A stretch of DNA of 42,212 bases, taken from NCBI GenBank assembly GCA_913057205.1, contig CAJXNO010000022.1, forward strand, positions 1 to 42,212. The letters run 5' to 3'. The translations under genes were made by a program, and so were the position numbers. The first letter of the stretch is position 1, and the number at the start of each line of letters is the position of its first letter. The DNA comes from an uncultured Flavobacteriales bacterium. Lineage in GTDB: Bacteria; Bacteroidota; Bacteroidia; Flavobacteriales_G; Salibacteraceae. Of the stretch, positions 17,260 through 24,944 are shown one piece after another. The notes under the pieces were generated by a model. That model saw only the letters and a program-made list of their open reading frames with translations. It was not told the origin of the DNA and did not search any database.

Positions 17260-18951
17260 TCAAACCTTACCGGCGATCGCCTCGTTGATCTGGAAGATAT
17301 GATCGCCCACCTGCTCTAAAGAAGAATAGAGGTCGTTGTAGATCATTCCACTGTCAATGTTGTAATCCCCTTTCCCCATGTTATCCAGATGCTCCTTCCG
17401 GATGCGGTCGCGCAGCTTGTTGGTTTGCTCTTCTAGCGATTGCGCTTTCTCTAAGTCGATGTCAGAATAGCGTTGTTCTAGGTTCATGACCATGTTCTCA
17501 AACGAAAGGTCGATCAGGTCGAACATCTCCAATAAGTTCCGGCGCTGCTCCAAGGTGAACCATGCTTTGGTTTGGATCTTACGGTCATAGGTGAGCGACA
17601 TTTGAAAGAATACATCTGCGATCTGCTCGATTTCACTTACGATATCCAGCATACTTCGAACGGTCTTGCTCGACTCATCGCTCAACTCTCCCTGTGAAAC
17701 GGTCATGAGGTAGTCTGCTACCTCCACCTCGATGTTGTCTGTGATCTGCTCATACTTCTCGATGCGTTCGAGCTTGATCTTCTGTTCTTTCTTGTCCTTT
17801 TCAAAGAGGAGTTCCTTCAAGAAGCCAAGCATTCGGTGGGTGATGCCGCTGAACTTCACCAGTTCCTTTTGCGCTTCAACCAAGGATAATTCGGGCGTAT
17901 TCATGATGCCGCCGCCGATGTATTCCAAGGAGAACTGCTCGTCTTCATCAGAGCGGGTCGGTACCATCTTCGTCACGAAATTGGCGATGGTGCCTACGAA
18001 CCACACAAGCATGGTGGTATTCACCACGTTGAAGCTCATGTGGAACAAGGTCAATGCCCACTTCGTGGCCTGGCTGTTCTCAGCAGAGGGAACACCGATG
18101 GGGGTTGTTTCCATGTACACATTGATGCCGTTCAAGAAAACAGGGAATACAAAGAGCATCCACGTTACACCGATCACGTTGAAAATGAAGTGCGCCCGAG
18201 CCGCACGCTTGGCATGTACGTTTCCGATCAATGCAGCAAGGTTGGCGGTGATCGTAGTACCGATGTTCTCCCCCAATACGATGGCGGCTGCCATTTCAAG
18301 TGGCATGCCACGCTCACACATGATGATGGTCAAGGCCATGGCCGCACTGGAAGACTGCACAACAATCGTTAGCACCGTTCCGATCACCACAAAGAGTAGG
18401 GTAGAGAAAATACCATGTTGACTCAAATCGATTAGGAATTCGAGTTGAGACGGACTGATCGGTGGAACGCTCGATTTCAAGAAGTCGAGCCCCATGAACA
18501 AGACGCTGAATCCGATGATGGTTTCCCCGGCAGACTTGAGTTGATTGTTCTTGAAGAACAGCATCGGGAAACCGAATGCGATCAATGGCAAGGCATAGTC
18601 AGCAATGGAGAACTTAGAGAAACCGAAAACCAAGATCAGCACGGCCGTCATGGTGGTGCCAATGTTCGCACCCATGATCACCCCGATGGCTTGACGCAGC
18701 GTTAGGAGTCCGGCATTCACAAAACTCACGATCATGACCGTGGTTGCAGAGCTTGACTGGATTAAGGCAGTTGTAAAGAAACCCGTGATCAATCCGGTGA
18801 ATCGATTGGAGGTCATGGCGCCCAGGATGTCGCGCATCTTGTTGCCGGCAACTTTTTGGATGCCATCGCTCATCATCTTCATGCCGTAGATGAAGAGACC
18901 GAGTGAACCGATCAGCCTTAGGATCTCAAAAATGCCGAATGAACCTTCCAT
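17260..18951 (-). CDS. Na+/phosphate cotransporter with PhoU-like C-terminal domain
   Basis: 563 aa. About nine hydrophobic segments fill the first 330 residues and contain the inverted-repeat signature QSSSA twice (65-69 and 199-203), which forms the phosphate/Na+ site in type II Na/Pi cotransporters (NptA/SLC34 family). The last 200 residues are helical and PhoU-like. The protein should import phosphate across the inner membrane using the sodium gradient, or regulate phosphate efflux. Its promoter (18972-19026) carries two TAAT/TAAC units 11 bp apart, in phase with the -7 box, so I infer control by the PhoB-like regulator at 24186. Confidence 0.93.
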   Translation of the reverse strand: MEGSFGIFEILRLIGSLGLFIYGMKMMSDGIQKVAGNKMRDILGAMTSNRFTGLITGFFTTALIQSSSATTVMIVSFVNAGLLTLRQAIGVIMGANIGTTMTAVLILVFGFSKFSIADYALPLIAFGFPMLFFKNNQLKSAGETIIGFSVLFMGLDFLKSSVPPISPSQLEFLIDLSQHGIFSTLLFVVIGTVLTIVVQSSSAAMALTIIMCERGMPLEMAAAIVLGENIGTTITANLAALIGNVHAKRAARAHFIFNVIGVTWMLFVFPVFLNGINVYMETTPIGVPSAENSQATKWALTLFHMSFNVVNTTMLVWFVGTIANFVTKMVPTRSDEDEQFSLEYIGGGIMNTPELSLVEAQKELVKFSGITHRMLGFLKELLFEKDKKEQKIKLERIEKYEQITDNIEVEVADYLMTVSQGELSDESSKTVRSMLDIVSEIEQIADVFFQMSLTYDRKIQTKAWFTLEQRRNLLEMFDLIDLSFENMVMNLEQRYSDIDLEKAQSLEEQTNKLRDRIRKEHLDNMGKGDYNIDSGMIYNDLYSSLEQVGDHIFQINEAIAGKV

Positions 18952-18971
18952 GGGGTGGGTTTGAGAACGAG

Positions 18972-19026
18972 CAAAAGTAGAGCCTTCTCAAGCTGCGCTA
19001 TTCGGGCAGAAGTTAACTTATCATTA
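18972..19026 (-). promoter_or_regulatory. Promoter and candidate Pho operator of the Na/Pi transporter
   Basis: On the minus strand TAAT starts at 19026 and TAAC at 19015, exactly 11 bp apart. Two degenerate units follow at 19004 and 18993, and the unit at 18982-18972 contains the exact -7 box TACTTTTG (18979-18972). The box has the same offset of 3 within its unit as in the PhoX and beta-helix lipoprotein promoters. It ends 20 bp before the ATG. Confidence 0.5.
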
Positions 19027-19197
19027 AAATACCCTAGACCTAAAAGGCCGTGAAACCGGTGATTTGAAGCATTTGACTGATTAAAGTGAGGAGAGAGTAT
19101 GGTGGGTTAACGAAAACCAGCGCAGATCGTGGTTTTTGCTAAGATGCGCAAAAGGCTGATAAACAGTAGAAAGCAGGCCTCTTATCGGTGAATGGAG

Positions 19198-19259
19198 TTA
19201 ACATGAGATTAAAAAACGTAACATTGGCGTAACATTGAACGAATAATTGGTTAACTTTA
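19198..19259 (+). promoter_or_regulatory. Candidate Pho operator and promoter of the 104-aa secreted protein
   Basis: CGTAACATTG occurs twice, at 19217-19226 and 19228-19237, an exact direct repeat with 11-bp period. The phase continues with GAAT at 19241 and the -7 box TAACTTTA at 19252-19259. A second pair of the same type, TTAACAT at 19198 and TTAAAAA at 19209, lies just upstream and is also 11 bp apart. The box ends 21 bp before the ATG. No TTG -33 element is present, as expected for an activator-dependent promoter. Confidence 0.65.
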
Positions 19260-19280
19260 CTGAAGTTAAAGAAACGAGCC

Positions 19281-19595
19281 ATGAAAAGTTTTGGAATAGT
19301 ATTGATGATGATGTTGCTGGCTCATGCAGGCATGTCCCAAGCACCAGGTGAATTGAAAGCTGTAGAGAATGCAGCAGATGGTGGGTATGTAGTAACGGGT
19401 GTTGATCCGCTTGGAGCGGATGTAACCGTTGTTTACAACGCAGACCTTATGAAGACCTATCAAGAGCGTACCATAGATGGAGAAACGGTGTACGCACGCT
19501 ATGCGAATGGATCATTGACAGACTACGGCGTTTACATCAAGCCAATGGCTTTAGATACGAAGAATGACGTGTTGTTCTCCAGCAAGGACGAATAG
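19281..19595 (+). CDS. Small secreted protein, function unknown
   Basis: 104 aa. Residues 1-20 are a signal peptide ending GMSQA. The mature 84 residues contain GGYVVTGVDPLGADVTVVYNADLMKTYQERTIDGETVYARYANGSL, a compact beta-rich chain without cysteines; I do not know the family. It has its own promoter with the best direct-repeat operator of the region and its own terminator at 19619-19655, so it is a single-gene unit that I infer to be induced by phosphate starvation. Confidence 0.78.
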   Translation: MKSFGIVLMMMLLAHAGMSQAPGELKAVENAADGGYVVTGVDPLGADVTVVYNADLMKTYQERTIDGETVYARYANGSLTDYGVYIKPMALDTKNDVLFSSKDE

Positions 19596-19618
19596 CAAGA
19601 AACCTAATTAGACGGTAG

Positions 19619-19655
19619 AAAAAAGGCAGCAGTTCCGAGGAACGCTGCCTTTTTT
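19619..19655. terminator. Strong bidirectional rho-independent terminator
   Basis: Six A's and GGCAGC (19619-19630) pair with GCTGCC and six T's (19644-19655), continued by GTTC/GAAC around a CGAG loop, with one bulged A at 19631. It separates the convergent 104-aa gene and TonB receptor gene and can serve both. Confidence 0.93.
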
Positions 19656-19686
19656 CATATAGACGGATAGTTAATCGTTTACACCA

Positions 19687-22530
19687 TTAGAAGGTATAGT
19701 TGTATTTCAAGCTGATACCAACACCTGGTTTGAAGGTGGTGAAAATGCCATCTTCAGCGTTGTATGAGCGATAAACCAAGGTGCGGTCTTCGTTTAAGAT
19801 GTTGTCTACCCCAAAGGTCAAACGGTGTTGGAAGTCAGCACCGAAGCTCTTGTAAGCGTTGAAGTTCAAGCTGTGGAATGGGATCGTGTAGATATCTGGC
19901 ACCCGACCGGAGGCGATGATGGTCAACTGCTCACCCTGCACGTTGTAGGCCAACGATACGTTCGCTTGGCGCTCGATGTCTTCATAAGACAAGGCTACGT
20001 TGATCGCGTAAGGCGACTGTCCAGACATCGGACGATAACGGTTTAAGGTTTCGCCGGTACGGAGGTTGTTCTCGCGCAGTTCGAATTCAGTATTGCCATT
20101 GTTGTCTACCAATACCGTCTGCATATCCACACGCGACTGAACCAAGGAAACATTGGTGCTCAAGAACATTCTGCTCAGGAAGGTGTAGGACACATTTGGA
20201 AGTCCTTTTCTCAATTCCATTTCCACCCCGAAGGTCTCTGCCAATCCTGAGTTACGTGGCTTCATGTTGTCTGGTGCAGTGGAGAAAGACACCAATTCAA
20301 TGTGGCCGTCAAATTGCTTGTAGAAAGCACCCACGGAGATCAATTCCTTCGCGCCCAAGAAGAACTCGTAGCGTACGTCAAAGTTGTTGATCATGGTTTG
20401 CTGTAGATCGATGTTACCAGAGAAGGTACGCTTGGTGATTGGGTCATAGATCTGCGCGATCGACTTCTCTTTGAACGATGGACGCGCCAGCGTTCGGTTG
20501 GCACCTAAACGAAGGTTCATGTCTTCGGTTACCTTGAACACGACGTTGGCAGAAGGAAGAATATTCACTTCATTCAAGGTCAAGGAGTCGAGGTAGCGAA
20601 CCGTACCGGAGTTGTTCTCACCGGTGTAGAACATCTGGGTGGCCTCCACACGTGCACCATACACCAACTTGATGAAGTTGAATAGGCTGTGGTTGGCCAT
20701 CAAGTAACCTGCAGCAAGCCACTGACGGGAGTCAAACGAGTTAGCAGGTTGAAAGGTACCGATGGTGTAGGTTCCGTCTGGGTTGGCATTCTCTGCATTT
20801 TCAGGAGTCCAGACGTTCTCTGGCTGCAAGTACCAATCAGGGTCAAACGAGATCTCACTGAGGTTTTCACGGGTGTGCTTGTAGGAATAGGTTTCAAATA
20901 CTCGGGTCTTGTAGGTACCCAATCCACCCATTTTGATGAAGGCCTTTTCTGCAACCGGAATCTTCAGGTCCATCTTGAAACTCTCATTGAATTCATTCAG
21001 GTCTCGCCAGAAGCGGAACAGTCCGGAACCGTTACCCGTACTCAAAGTGGTATCGCCATCGGTAACCGAGATACGCGTTTCACGGAAGTCGGGATCATAG
21101 ACGCGAGAATAAGAGAAGGCATTTGCCCAACTCAATTCTACTATTCCTAAACGGTGCTCACCGCTCACGATCGCAGATGAAAGGGTGCGTTGGCTGTACG
21201 TAAGGATGTCTTCGATCAGGGTAGCTTGGTTCTGGTTGAAATCCTGGTTGCGACGTCTAGAGGCGGAGGTCTCAGCACTTTGGCTGTTCAAAAGCGTAAC
21301 CGAAAGGGTAGAGTTATCTTTCTTGTATGCTCCGGAAAGCAAGCCCGACCAGAGAATCGTATTTCGTCCCACATCACCTATGCGTTCGATCTGACGGAAC
21401 AGTGGATACACGTCGCGTTCATTTGGCTTCAGGTAGTCGTTCGATTGAAAATCACGGTAAAAGGTGGTTTCATTCGAGTAGTTGAATACGGCATTGTAGC
21501 CGAAGGTGGCACCGGTTTCTTTATTGATCTGGTTGCCGTGGCTGAAACTGAATGATCCGTTAGGCAAAGCCATTTTGCTCTTCACCGCCATTTGAGGGCT
21601 GAAGCTTCGGGTGAGCTCTTCCTGAACGGGATCTTCCAATACAGGGTCTGGAATGCGCTCGTATTCGATCGGATCGAAAGGCAATTTGCGCTGTCCGAAG
21701 TCATAACCGGTAAACGATGTAGCTTGGCGGTCGTAAAGGATGTAGTCTGGATTGAAGTGCATACCAGGAATGAAGGTGGCACCGAATCCGATCTGTGTCG
21801 ACTTCGCATCTGGGAAGCTCTTGGTTACCACATTTACGAGTCCACCGGTAAAGTCTCCATCTAAGTCTGGACTGAATGTTTTAGATACCGCAACGTTCTC
21901 TAGGATAGACGTTGGGAAGATATCGATCTGAACAGCGTTCACGTCTGGATCCAATCCAGGAAGTGCCATGCCGTTCAAGGTTGTTTTGGTATAACGGTCT
22001 CCGAGTCCGCGTACATAAACGTATTTACCGCCTTGTACTGTAACGCCGGTAACGCGCTTGATGGCTCCGGAAAGATCAGAGTCACCGATCTTGCGGAACG
22101 ATTGAGCAGAAAGACCATCGGTTACAGAAGTTGCATTCTTCATGTCCATCAACATGGCTACTTCAGAGGTGCGTCGTACTTCTGCAGTCACTTCTACTGT
22201 TGCCAGCTCTTCCATGGCGGAAGACAGAACAGCATCGATCATCACAACTTCCCCTGGCTTCACCACAACGTCGGTAAAACTCTGAGTAGTGTAAGAGATG
22301 AACGAAACCTCGATGGTATAGGTGCCAGGATTCAATGGGAGGGAGTAGTTACCATCGAAGTCGGTGGTTGTACCTACGCCTGGCATTCCCTTTACGGTGA
22401 TGGCTGCGCCGATCATGGGTCCTCCGAAATCGCCGTCGCCGACGTTTCCTCTAACGAACCCTTTTTCTTGAGCAAGCAATGTACCTGAAAACAGGATGCT
22501 CAATAAGAGTGATATAACTATACGTGTCAT
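19687..22530 (-). CDS. TonB-dependent outer-membrane receptor with carboxypeptidase-like N-terminal domain
   Basis: 947 aa. A signal peptide (to about LLAQE) is followed by a carboxypeptidase-D-regulatory-like beta domain (about 24-110: GFVRGNVGDGDFGGPMIGAA, TDFDGNYSLPLNPGTYTIEV), a plug domain (YVRGLGDRYTKTTLNGMALPG) and a 22-strand barrel ending ISLKYNYTF with terminal Phe. It imports a ligand across the outer membrane using TonB energy. It lies 97 bp downstream of the beta-helix lipoprotein gene, with a hairpin between, as in receptor/surface-lipoprotein pairs. No SusD-type gene is present. From context the ligand may be phosphate or a phosphoester. Confidence 0.92.
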   Translation of the reverse strand: MTRIVISLLLSILFSGTLLAQEKGFVRGNVGDGDFGGPMIGAAITVKGMPGVGTTTDFDGNYSLPLNPGTYTIEVSFISYTTQSFTDVVVKPGEVVMIDAVLSSAMEELATVEVTAEVRRTSEVAMLMDMKNATSVTDGLSAQSFRKIGDSDLSGAIKRVTGVTVQGGKYVYVRGLGDRYTKTTLNGMALPGLDPDVNAVQIDIFPTSILENVAVSKTFSPDLDGDFTGGLVNVVTKSFPDAKSTQIGFGATFIPGMHFNPDYILYDRQATSFTGYDFGQRKLPFDPIEYERIPDPVLEDPVQEELTRSFSPQMAVKSKMALPNGSFSFSHGNQINKETGATFGYNAVFNYSNETTFYRDFQSNDYLKPNERDVYPLFRQIERIGDVGRNTILWSGLLSGAYKKDNSTLSVTLLNSQSAETSASRRRNQDFNQNQATLIEDILTYSQRTLSSAIVSGEHRLGIVELSWANAFSYSRVYDPDFRETRISVTDGDTTLSTGNGSGLFRFWRDLNEFNESFKMDLKIPVAEKAFIKMGGLGTYKTRVFETYSYKHTRENLSEISFDPDWYLQPENVWTPENAENANPDGTYTIGTFQPANSFDSRQWLAAGYLMANHSLFNFIKLVYGARVEATQMFYTGENNSGTVRYLDSLTLNEVNILPSANVVFKVTEDMNLRLGANRTLARPSFKEKSIAQIYDPITKRTFSGNIDLQQTMINNFDVRYEFFLGAKELISVGAFYKQFDGHIELVSFSTAPDNMKPRNSGLAETFGVEMELRKGLPNVSYTFLSRMFLSTNVSLVQSRVDMQTVLVDNNGNTEFELRENNLRTGETLNRYRPMSGQSPYAINVALSYEDIERQANVSLAYNVQGEQLTIIASGRVPDIYTIPFHSLNFNAYKSFGADFQHRLTFGVDNILNEDRTLVYRSYNAEDGIFTTFKPGVGISLKYNYTF

Positions 22531-22558
22531 GATTTTAACTTTCCGTCTAACAATAATG

Positions 22559-22589
22559 AAACCCCTGCGCTGTCCAGACGCAGGGGTTT
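22559..22589 (-). terminator. Perfect 11-bp hairpin between the lipoprotein and TonB receptor genes
   Basis: Positions 22559-22569 pair perfectly with 22579-22589 around a 9-base loop (stem AAACCCCTGCG). On the minus strand the stem ends in TTT and is followed by CATTATTG, so it is a weak intrinsic terminator at most. It may reduce read-through from the lipoprotein gene into the receptor gene or protect the upstream mRNA. No separate promoter for the receptor is visible. Confidence 0.75.
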
Positions 22590-22627
22590 TGAAAAAACTA
22601 ACTCTACTAGATAATCTTCAAGATCAA

Positions 22628-23932
22628 TTAGATTTCGCTGTTCAAGCCAGCAGCACCCCATGACCAAGTAGAAAGGTCAATCGTAGTGCCAGAGCCATCA
22701 ACAATTACAGCGTTTGCAACAGCTGTTTGAGCAGCTTCAGTTTCAGCAACACAAGTTGCTTCGTCTGCGTTCTCGTAAACCTCAACAGCAGCCATTGCAC
22801 AGTTGTCGAATACAAGGTCGCCGTCAAGTACATTAACAGCGGCGTCGTTCTTAGTTGAACAATCGTCTTCGAAAGAAGCACGGATTTTAACTGGCTTGTT
22901 GCCGTATTCGAAGGTTACGTTGCGAACTGTTCCTTGTGCCTTAGACTTGAAGTCTGCAGCAGAACCTTCAGAACCTTCAGCACGGCAAAGTCCGTTCACC
23001 AAAGTGAACATACCATCCGTGTAGGTAGAACCTTCAGGACCGTCGATCTCCAAACCTTCATCTGTACCGATTCCGTCACCGTGGATCACAGCGAAGTTTG
23101 TGATGGTGCCAGAGTAGTTCTGGTCGATGTCGATTCCGTCGTCCCCTTGGTAGTATACGAACAAGTTAGAAGCGTTCACTGTACCACCGAAGAACTCGAT
23201 ACCATCATCCAAAGTAGCGTAGATCTCGATGTGATCGATGGTAGTACCGTTACCAACACCAGCAAGGGTCAAGCCATTCAATTCGTTACCCTCACCGATA
23301 GAGATACCACCGTGACGGATAGAAACGTAGCGCATAACACCAGAGTTGTCGCTAGCGTTGTCGCCACCGTACTCACCGTATCCTTCATCAGCAGGAATAC
23401 CTTCAAGGTTACCGACCTTGTCACCGTTCTCAGTTGAGCTAGGAGCATCACCCAAGATAGCAACACCACCCCACTTCTCGTTGTCTGTACGAGTAAGGTT
23501 GGTTCCTACTTTCTCTCCTACTTGAATGTTGTCAAGGATAGTAGTGAAAATGATCGGGTTCTCAGCAGTACCTTCAGCCATGATCTTACCGCCTTTTGCG
23601 ATGATCAATGCAGAAGCAGCTGCCTCTTGTCCTTCAAGACCTTTAATAATAGTACCGGGCTCAATCGTAAGTGTAGCACCGTCACGAACAACAACTTTAC
23701 CATCAAGCTCCCAAATACGGTCAGCAGTCCAAGTTGTGTTTGAAGTAATGTCACCACTAACAGCTTGATCAGCGAAGTCGCAAGAACCGTCGTCTTCTTT
23801 TGCGCGGTCATCGTAGTTAGTAGCGTCTGGGTCAGTACATCCCTCTCGGTTACAAGAAGAAACTGACAATACAAATCCTAGTGACAGAAGTACTGCCATA
23901 GATCTTGTAGCGGATAGGTAAATTCTTTTCAT
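22628..23932 (-). CDS. Surface lipoprotein with right-handed beta-helix, partner of the TonB receptor
   Basis: 434 aa. The lipobox is SVSSC (Cys27). Right after it is GCTDPDATNYDDRAKEDDGSC (split motif with Asp-rich, probably Ca-binding residues), seen singly or in repeats in Bacteroidota surface proteins. Residues about 60-370 have the Gly/Asn/Asp-rich repeats of a parallel beta-helix (GATLTIEPGTIIKG, GGVAILGDAP, IEIYATLDDGIEFFGGTVNASNLFVYYQGDDGIDI). Composition is acidic. It is the first gene of a two-gene unit with the TonB receptor and is preceded by seven in-phase 11-bp operator units. I infer it captures a phosphorus-containing ligand at the cell surface; no enzyme motif is visible. Confidence 0.85.
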   Translation of the reverse strand: MKRIYLSATRSMAVLLSLGFVLSVSSCNREGCTDPDATNYDDRAKEDDGSCDFADQAVSGDITSNTTWTADRIWELDGKVVVRDGATLTIEPGTIIKGLEGQEAAASALIIAKGGKIMAEGTAENPIIFTTILDNIQVGEKVGTNLTRTDNEKWGGVAILGDAPSSTENGDKVGNLEGIPADEGYGEYGGDNASDNSGVMRYVSIRHGGISIGEGNELNGLTLAGVGNGTTIDHIEIYATLDDGIEFFGGTVNASNLFVYYQGDDGIDIDQNYSGTITNFAVIHGDGIGTDEGLEIDGPEGSTYTDGMFTLVNGLCRAEGSEGSAADFKSKAQGTVRNVTFEYGNKPVKIRASFEDDCSTKNDAAVNVLDGDLVFDNCAMAAVEVYENADEATCVAETEAAQTAVANAVIVDGSGTTIDLSTWSWGAAGLNSEI

Positions 23933-23954
23933 TGCTTTGGAATTTTGTTTGGGG

Positions 23955-24031
23955 CAAAGAAATTGCGGTCAGATTACCGTGGAATTAGAGTCCTATTAAC
24001 GCTACGTTACGAAAGTGTTTCTCGAATGTTT
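23955..24031 (-). promoter_or_regulatory. Seven tandem 11-bp units ending in a -7 box: candidate Pho operator
   Basis: On the minus strand, consecutive 11-bp units start AAAC (24031), AAAC (24020), TAAC (24009), TAAT (23998), TAAT (23987), TAAT (23976) and CAAT (23965). The last unit contains the -7 box TTTCTTTG at 23962-23955, which ends 22 bp before the ATG at 23932. There is no TTG -33 element. OmpR/PhoB-type regulators bind tandem repeats with 11-bp period, and a PhoB-like regulator gene lies directly upstream in the opposite direction. Confidence 0.7.
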
Positions 24032-24108
24032 TTCGGATGCAGCTTGGTTAATGTTCACGCAATACCGCGTCTTCTTTGCCTTGCGTGCGCTGACTTCAGG
24101 AAAAGTGT

Positions 24109-24160
24109 TTACATTCGAGTAAGTTAGAATTAACACTATGTGAAGAATTCTAATATTTTG
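24109..24160 (+). promoter_or_regulatory. Candidate Pho operator of the PhoB-like regulator gene (autoregulation)
   Basis: Units of 11 bp start TTAC at 24109, TAAG at 24120, TAAC at 24131 and GAAG at 24142, followed in phase by ATATTTTG at 24153-24160, a poor -7 box that keeps TTTG. The order TAA, TAA, GAA, box is the same as in the 104-aa gene promoter (19219-19259). The box ends 25 bp before the ATG at 24186. Confidence 0.5.
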
Positions 24161-24185
24161 ATAACCCTCCCATAAATACAAGTGC

Positions 24186-24914
24186 ATGGCAGCCCGTCTA
24201 CATTCGAAGCCAGATTCTGATAACAGCGAACCAATGCTTTCAAAAAAGAAGATCCTGGTGGTTGACGATGAAGAAGACATCGTTGAATTCCTGAGCTATA
24301 ACCTCGAAAAGGAAGGTGCGAAGGTGTACAAGGCGTACAACGGACTTGCCGCCATCGACATTGCCAAGAAGAAAAAACCGGATCTCATCCTATTAGATGT
24401 AATGATGCCCGAAATGGATGGGGTGGAAACCTGCATCCAGATCCGCGAAAAGCAAGATACCAAGAACATCATCGTTGCGTTCCTTACCGCTCGCGGTGAA
24501 GACTACTCGCAGATCGCGGGATTCGATGCCGGTGCAGATGATTACATCACGAAGCCAGTTAAGCCACGTGTGCTCATCAGTCGTTTAAAGGCCTTGCTTC
24601 GACGCAAAGAGGGAGCCATCCAAACCGAAGGTACCACCGAAGTGAAGTCGCTTAAGATCGATCGCGACCGCTATGTTGTGGTGAAAGATGAAGAAGAACT
24701 GAACCTGCCGAAGAAGGAGTTTGAACTCCTAGCTTTGTTGATATCGATCCCTGGAAAGGTGTTTACGCGTGAGACCATTCTATCCTCCGTATGGGGCGAA
24801 GACGTAGTGGTGGGAGATCGTACCATCGACGTTCATATCCGTAAGCTGCGGGAGAAGATCGGAAGCTCCCACATCAAAACCATCAAGGGCGTAGGCTACA
24901 AGTTTGAGGAGTAA
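24186..24914 (+). CDS. PhoB/OmpR-family response regulator
   Basis: 242 aa. The receiver domain (about 20-137) has the acidic pocket VVDDEED, the phospho-accepting D71 in LLDVMMPEMDG, a Thr in FLTARG and a Lys in DYITKPVKP. A winged-helix DNA-binding domain follows (about 150-240: KEFELLALLISIPGKVFTRETIL, DRTIDVHIRKLREKIG, IKGVGYKFEE). This is a transcription factor of the PhoB type, paired with the kinase 30 bp downstream. I keep the ATG at 24186 because a promoter-like element lies 25 bp before it; ATG 24234 (MLSKKK) is an alternative giving 226 aa. The phosphate assignment rests on the kinase type, the neighbours and the 11-bp operators. Confidence 0.93.
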   Translation: MAARLHSKPDSDNSEPMLSKKKILVVDDEEDIVEFLSYNLEKEGAKVYKAYNGLAAIDIAKKKKPDLILLDVMMPEMDGVETCIQIREKQDTKNIIVAFLTARGEDYSQIAGFDAGADDYITKPVKPRVLISRLKALLRRKEGAIQTEGTTEVKSLKIDRDRYVVVKDEEELNLPKKEFELLALLISIPGKVFTRETILSSVWGEDVVVGDRTIDVHIRKLREKIGSSHIKTIKGVGYKFEE

Positions 24915-24937
24915 TCCCTCGGTCCTTCCTAGCTTTG
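24903..24937 (+). promoter_or_regulatory. Internal promoter for the sensor kinase gene
   Basis: TTTG at 24903-24906 and the exact -7 box TAGCTTTG at 24930-24937 are 23 bp apart. The -33 element lies inside the end of the regulator gene. The box ends 7 bp before the kinase ATG, so a transcript from here would have almost no leader. Confidence 0.55.
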
Positions 24938-24944
24938 TACCCGC

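Larger units (their letters stand above)
18952..19280. other. 329-bp divergent intergenic region
   Basis: The left end holds the Na/Pi transporter promoter and the right end the promoter of the 104-aa gene, each with 11-bp-spaced TAAC/TAAT units. The middle, about 19030-19190, shows no open frame, hairpin or repeat that I can support. Confidence 0.6.

Noticed and set aside
22934-23437. A 167-codon frame opposite the beta-helix lipoprotein
   Set aside because: It is antisense to repetitive coding sequence with low-complexity composition.
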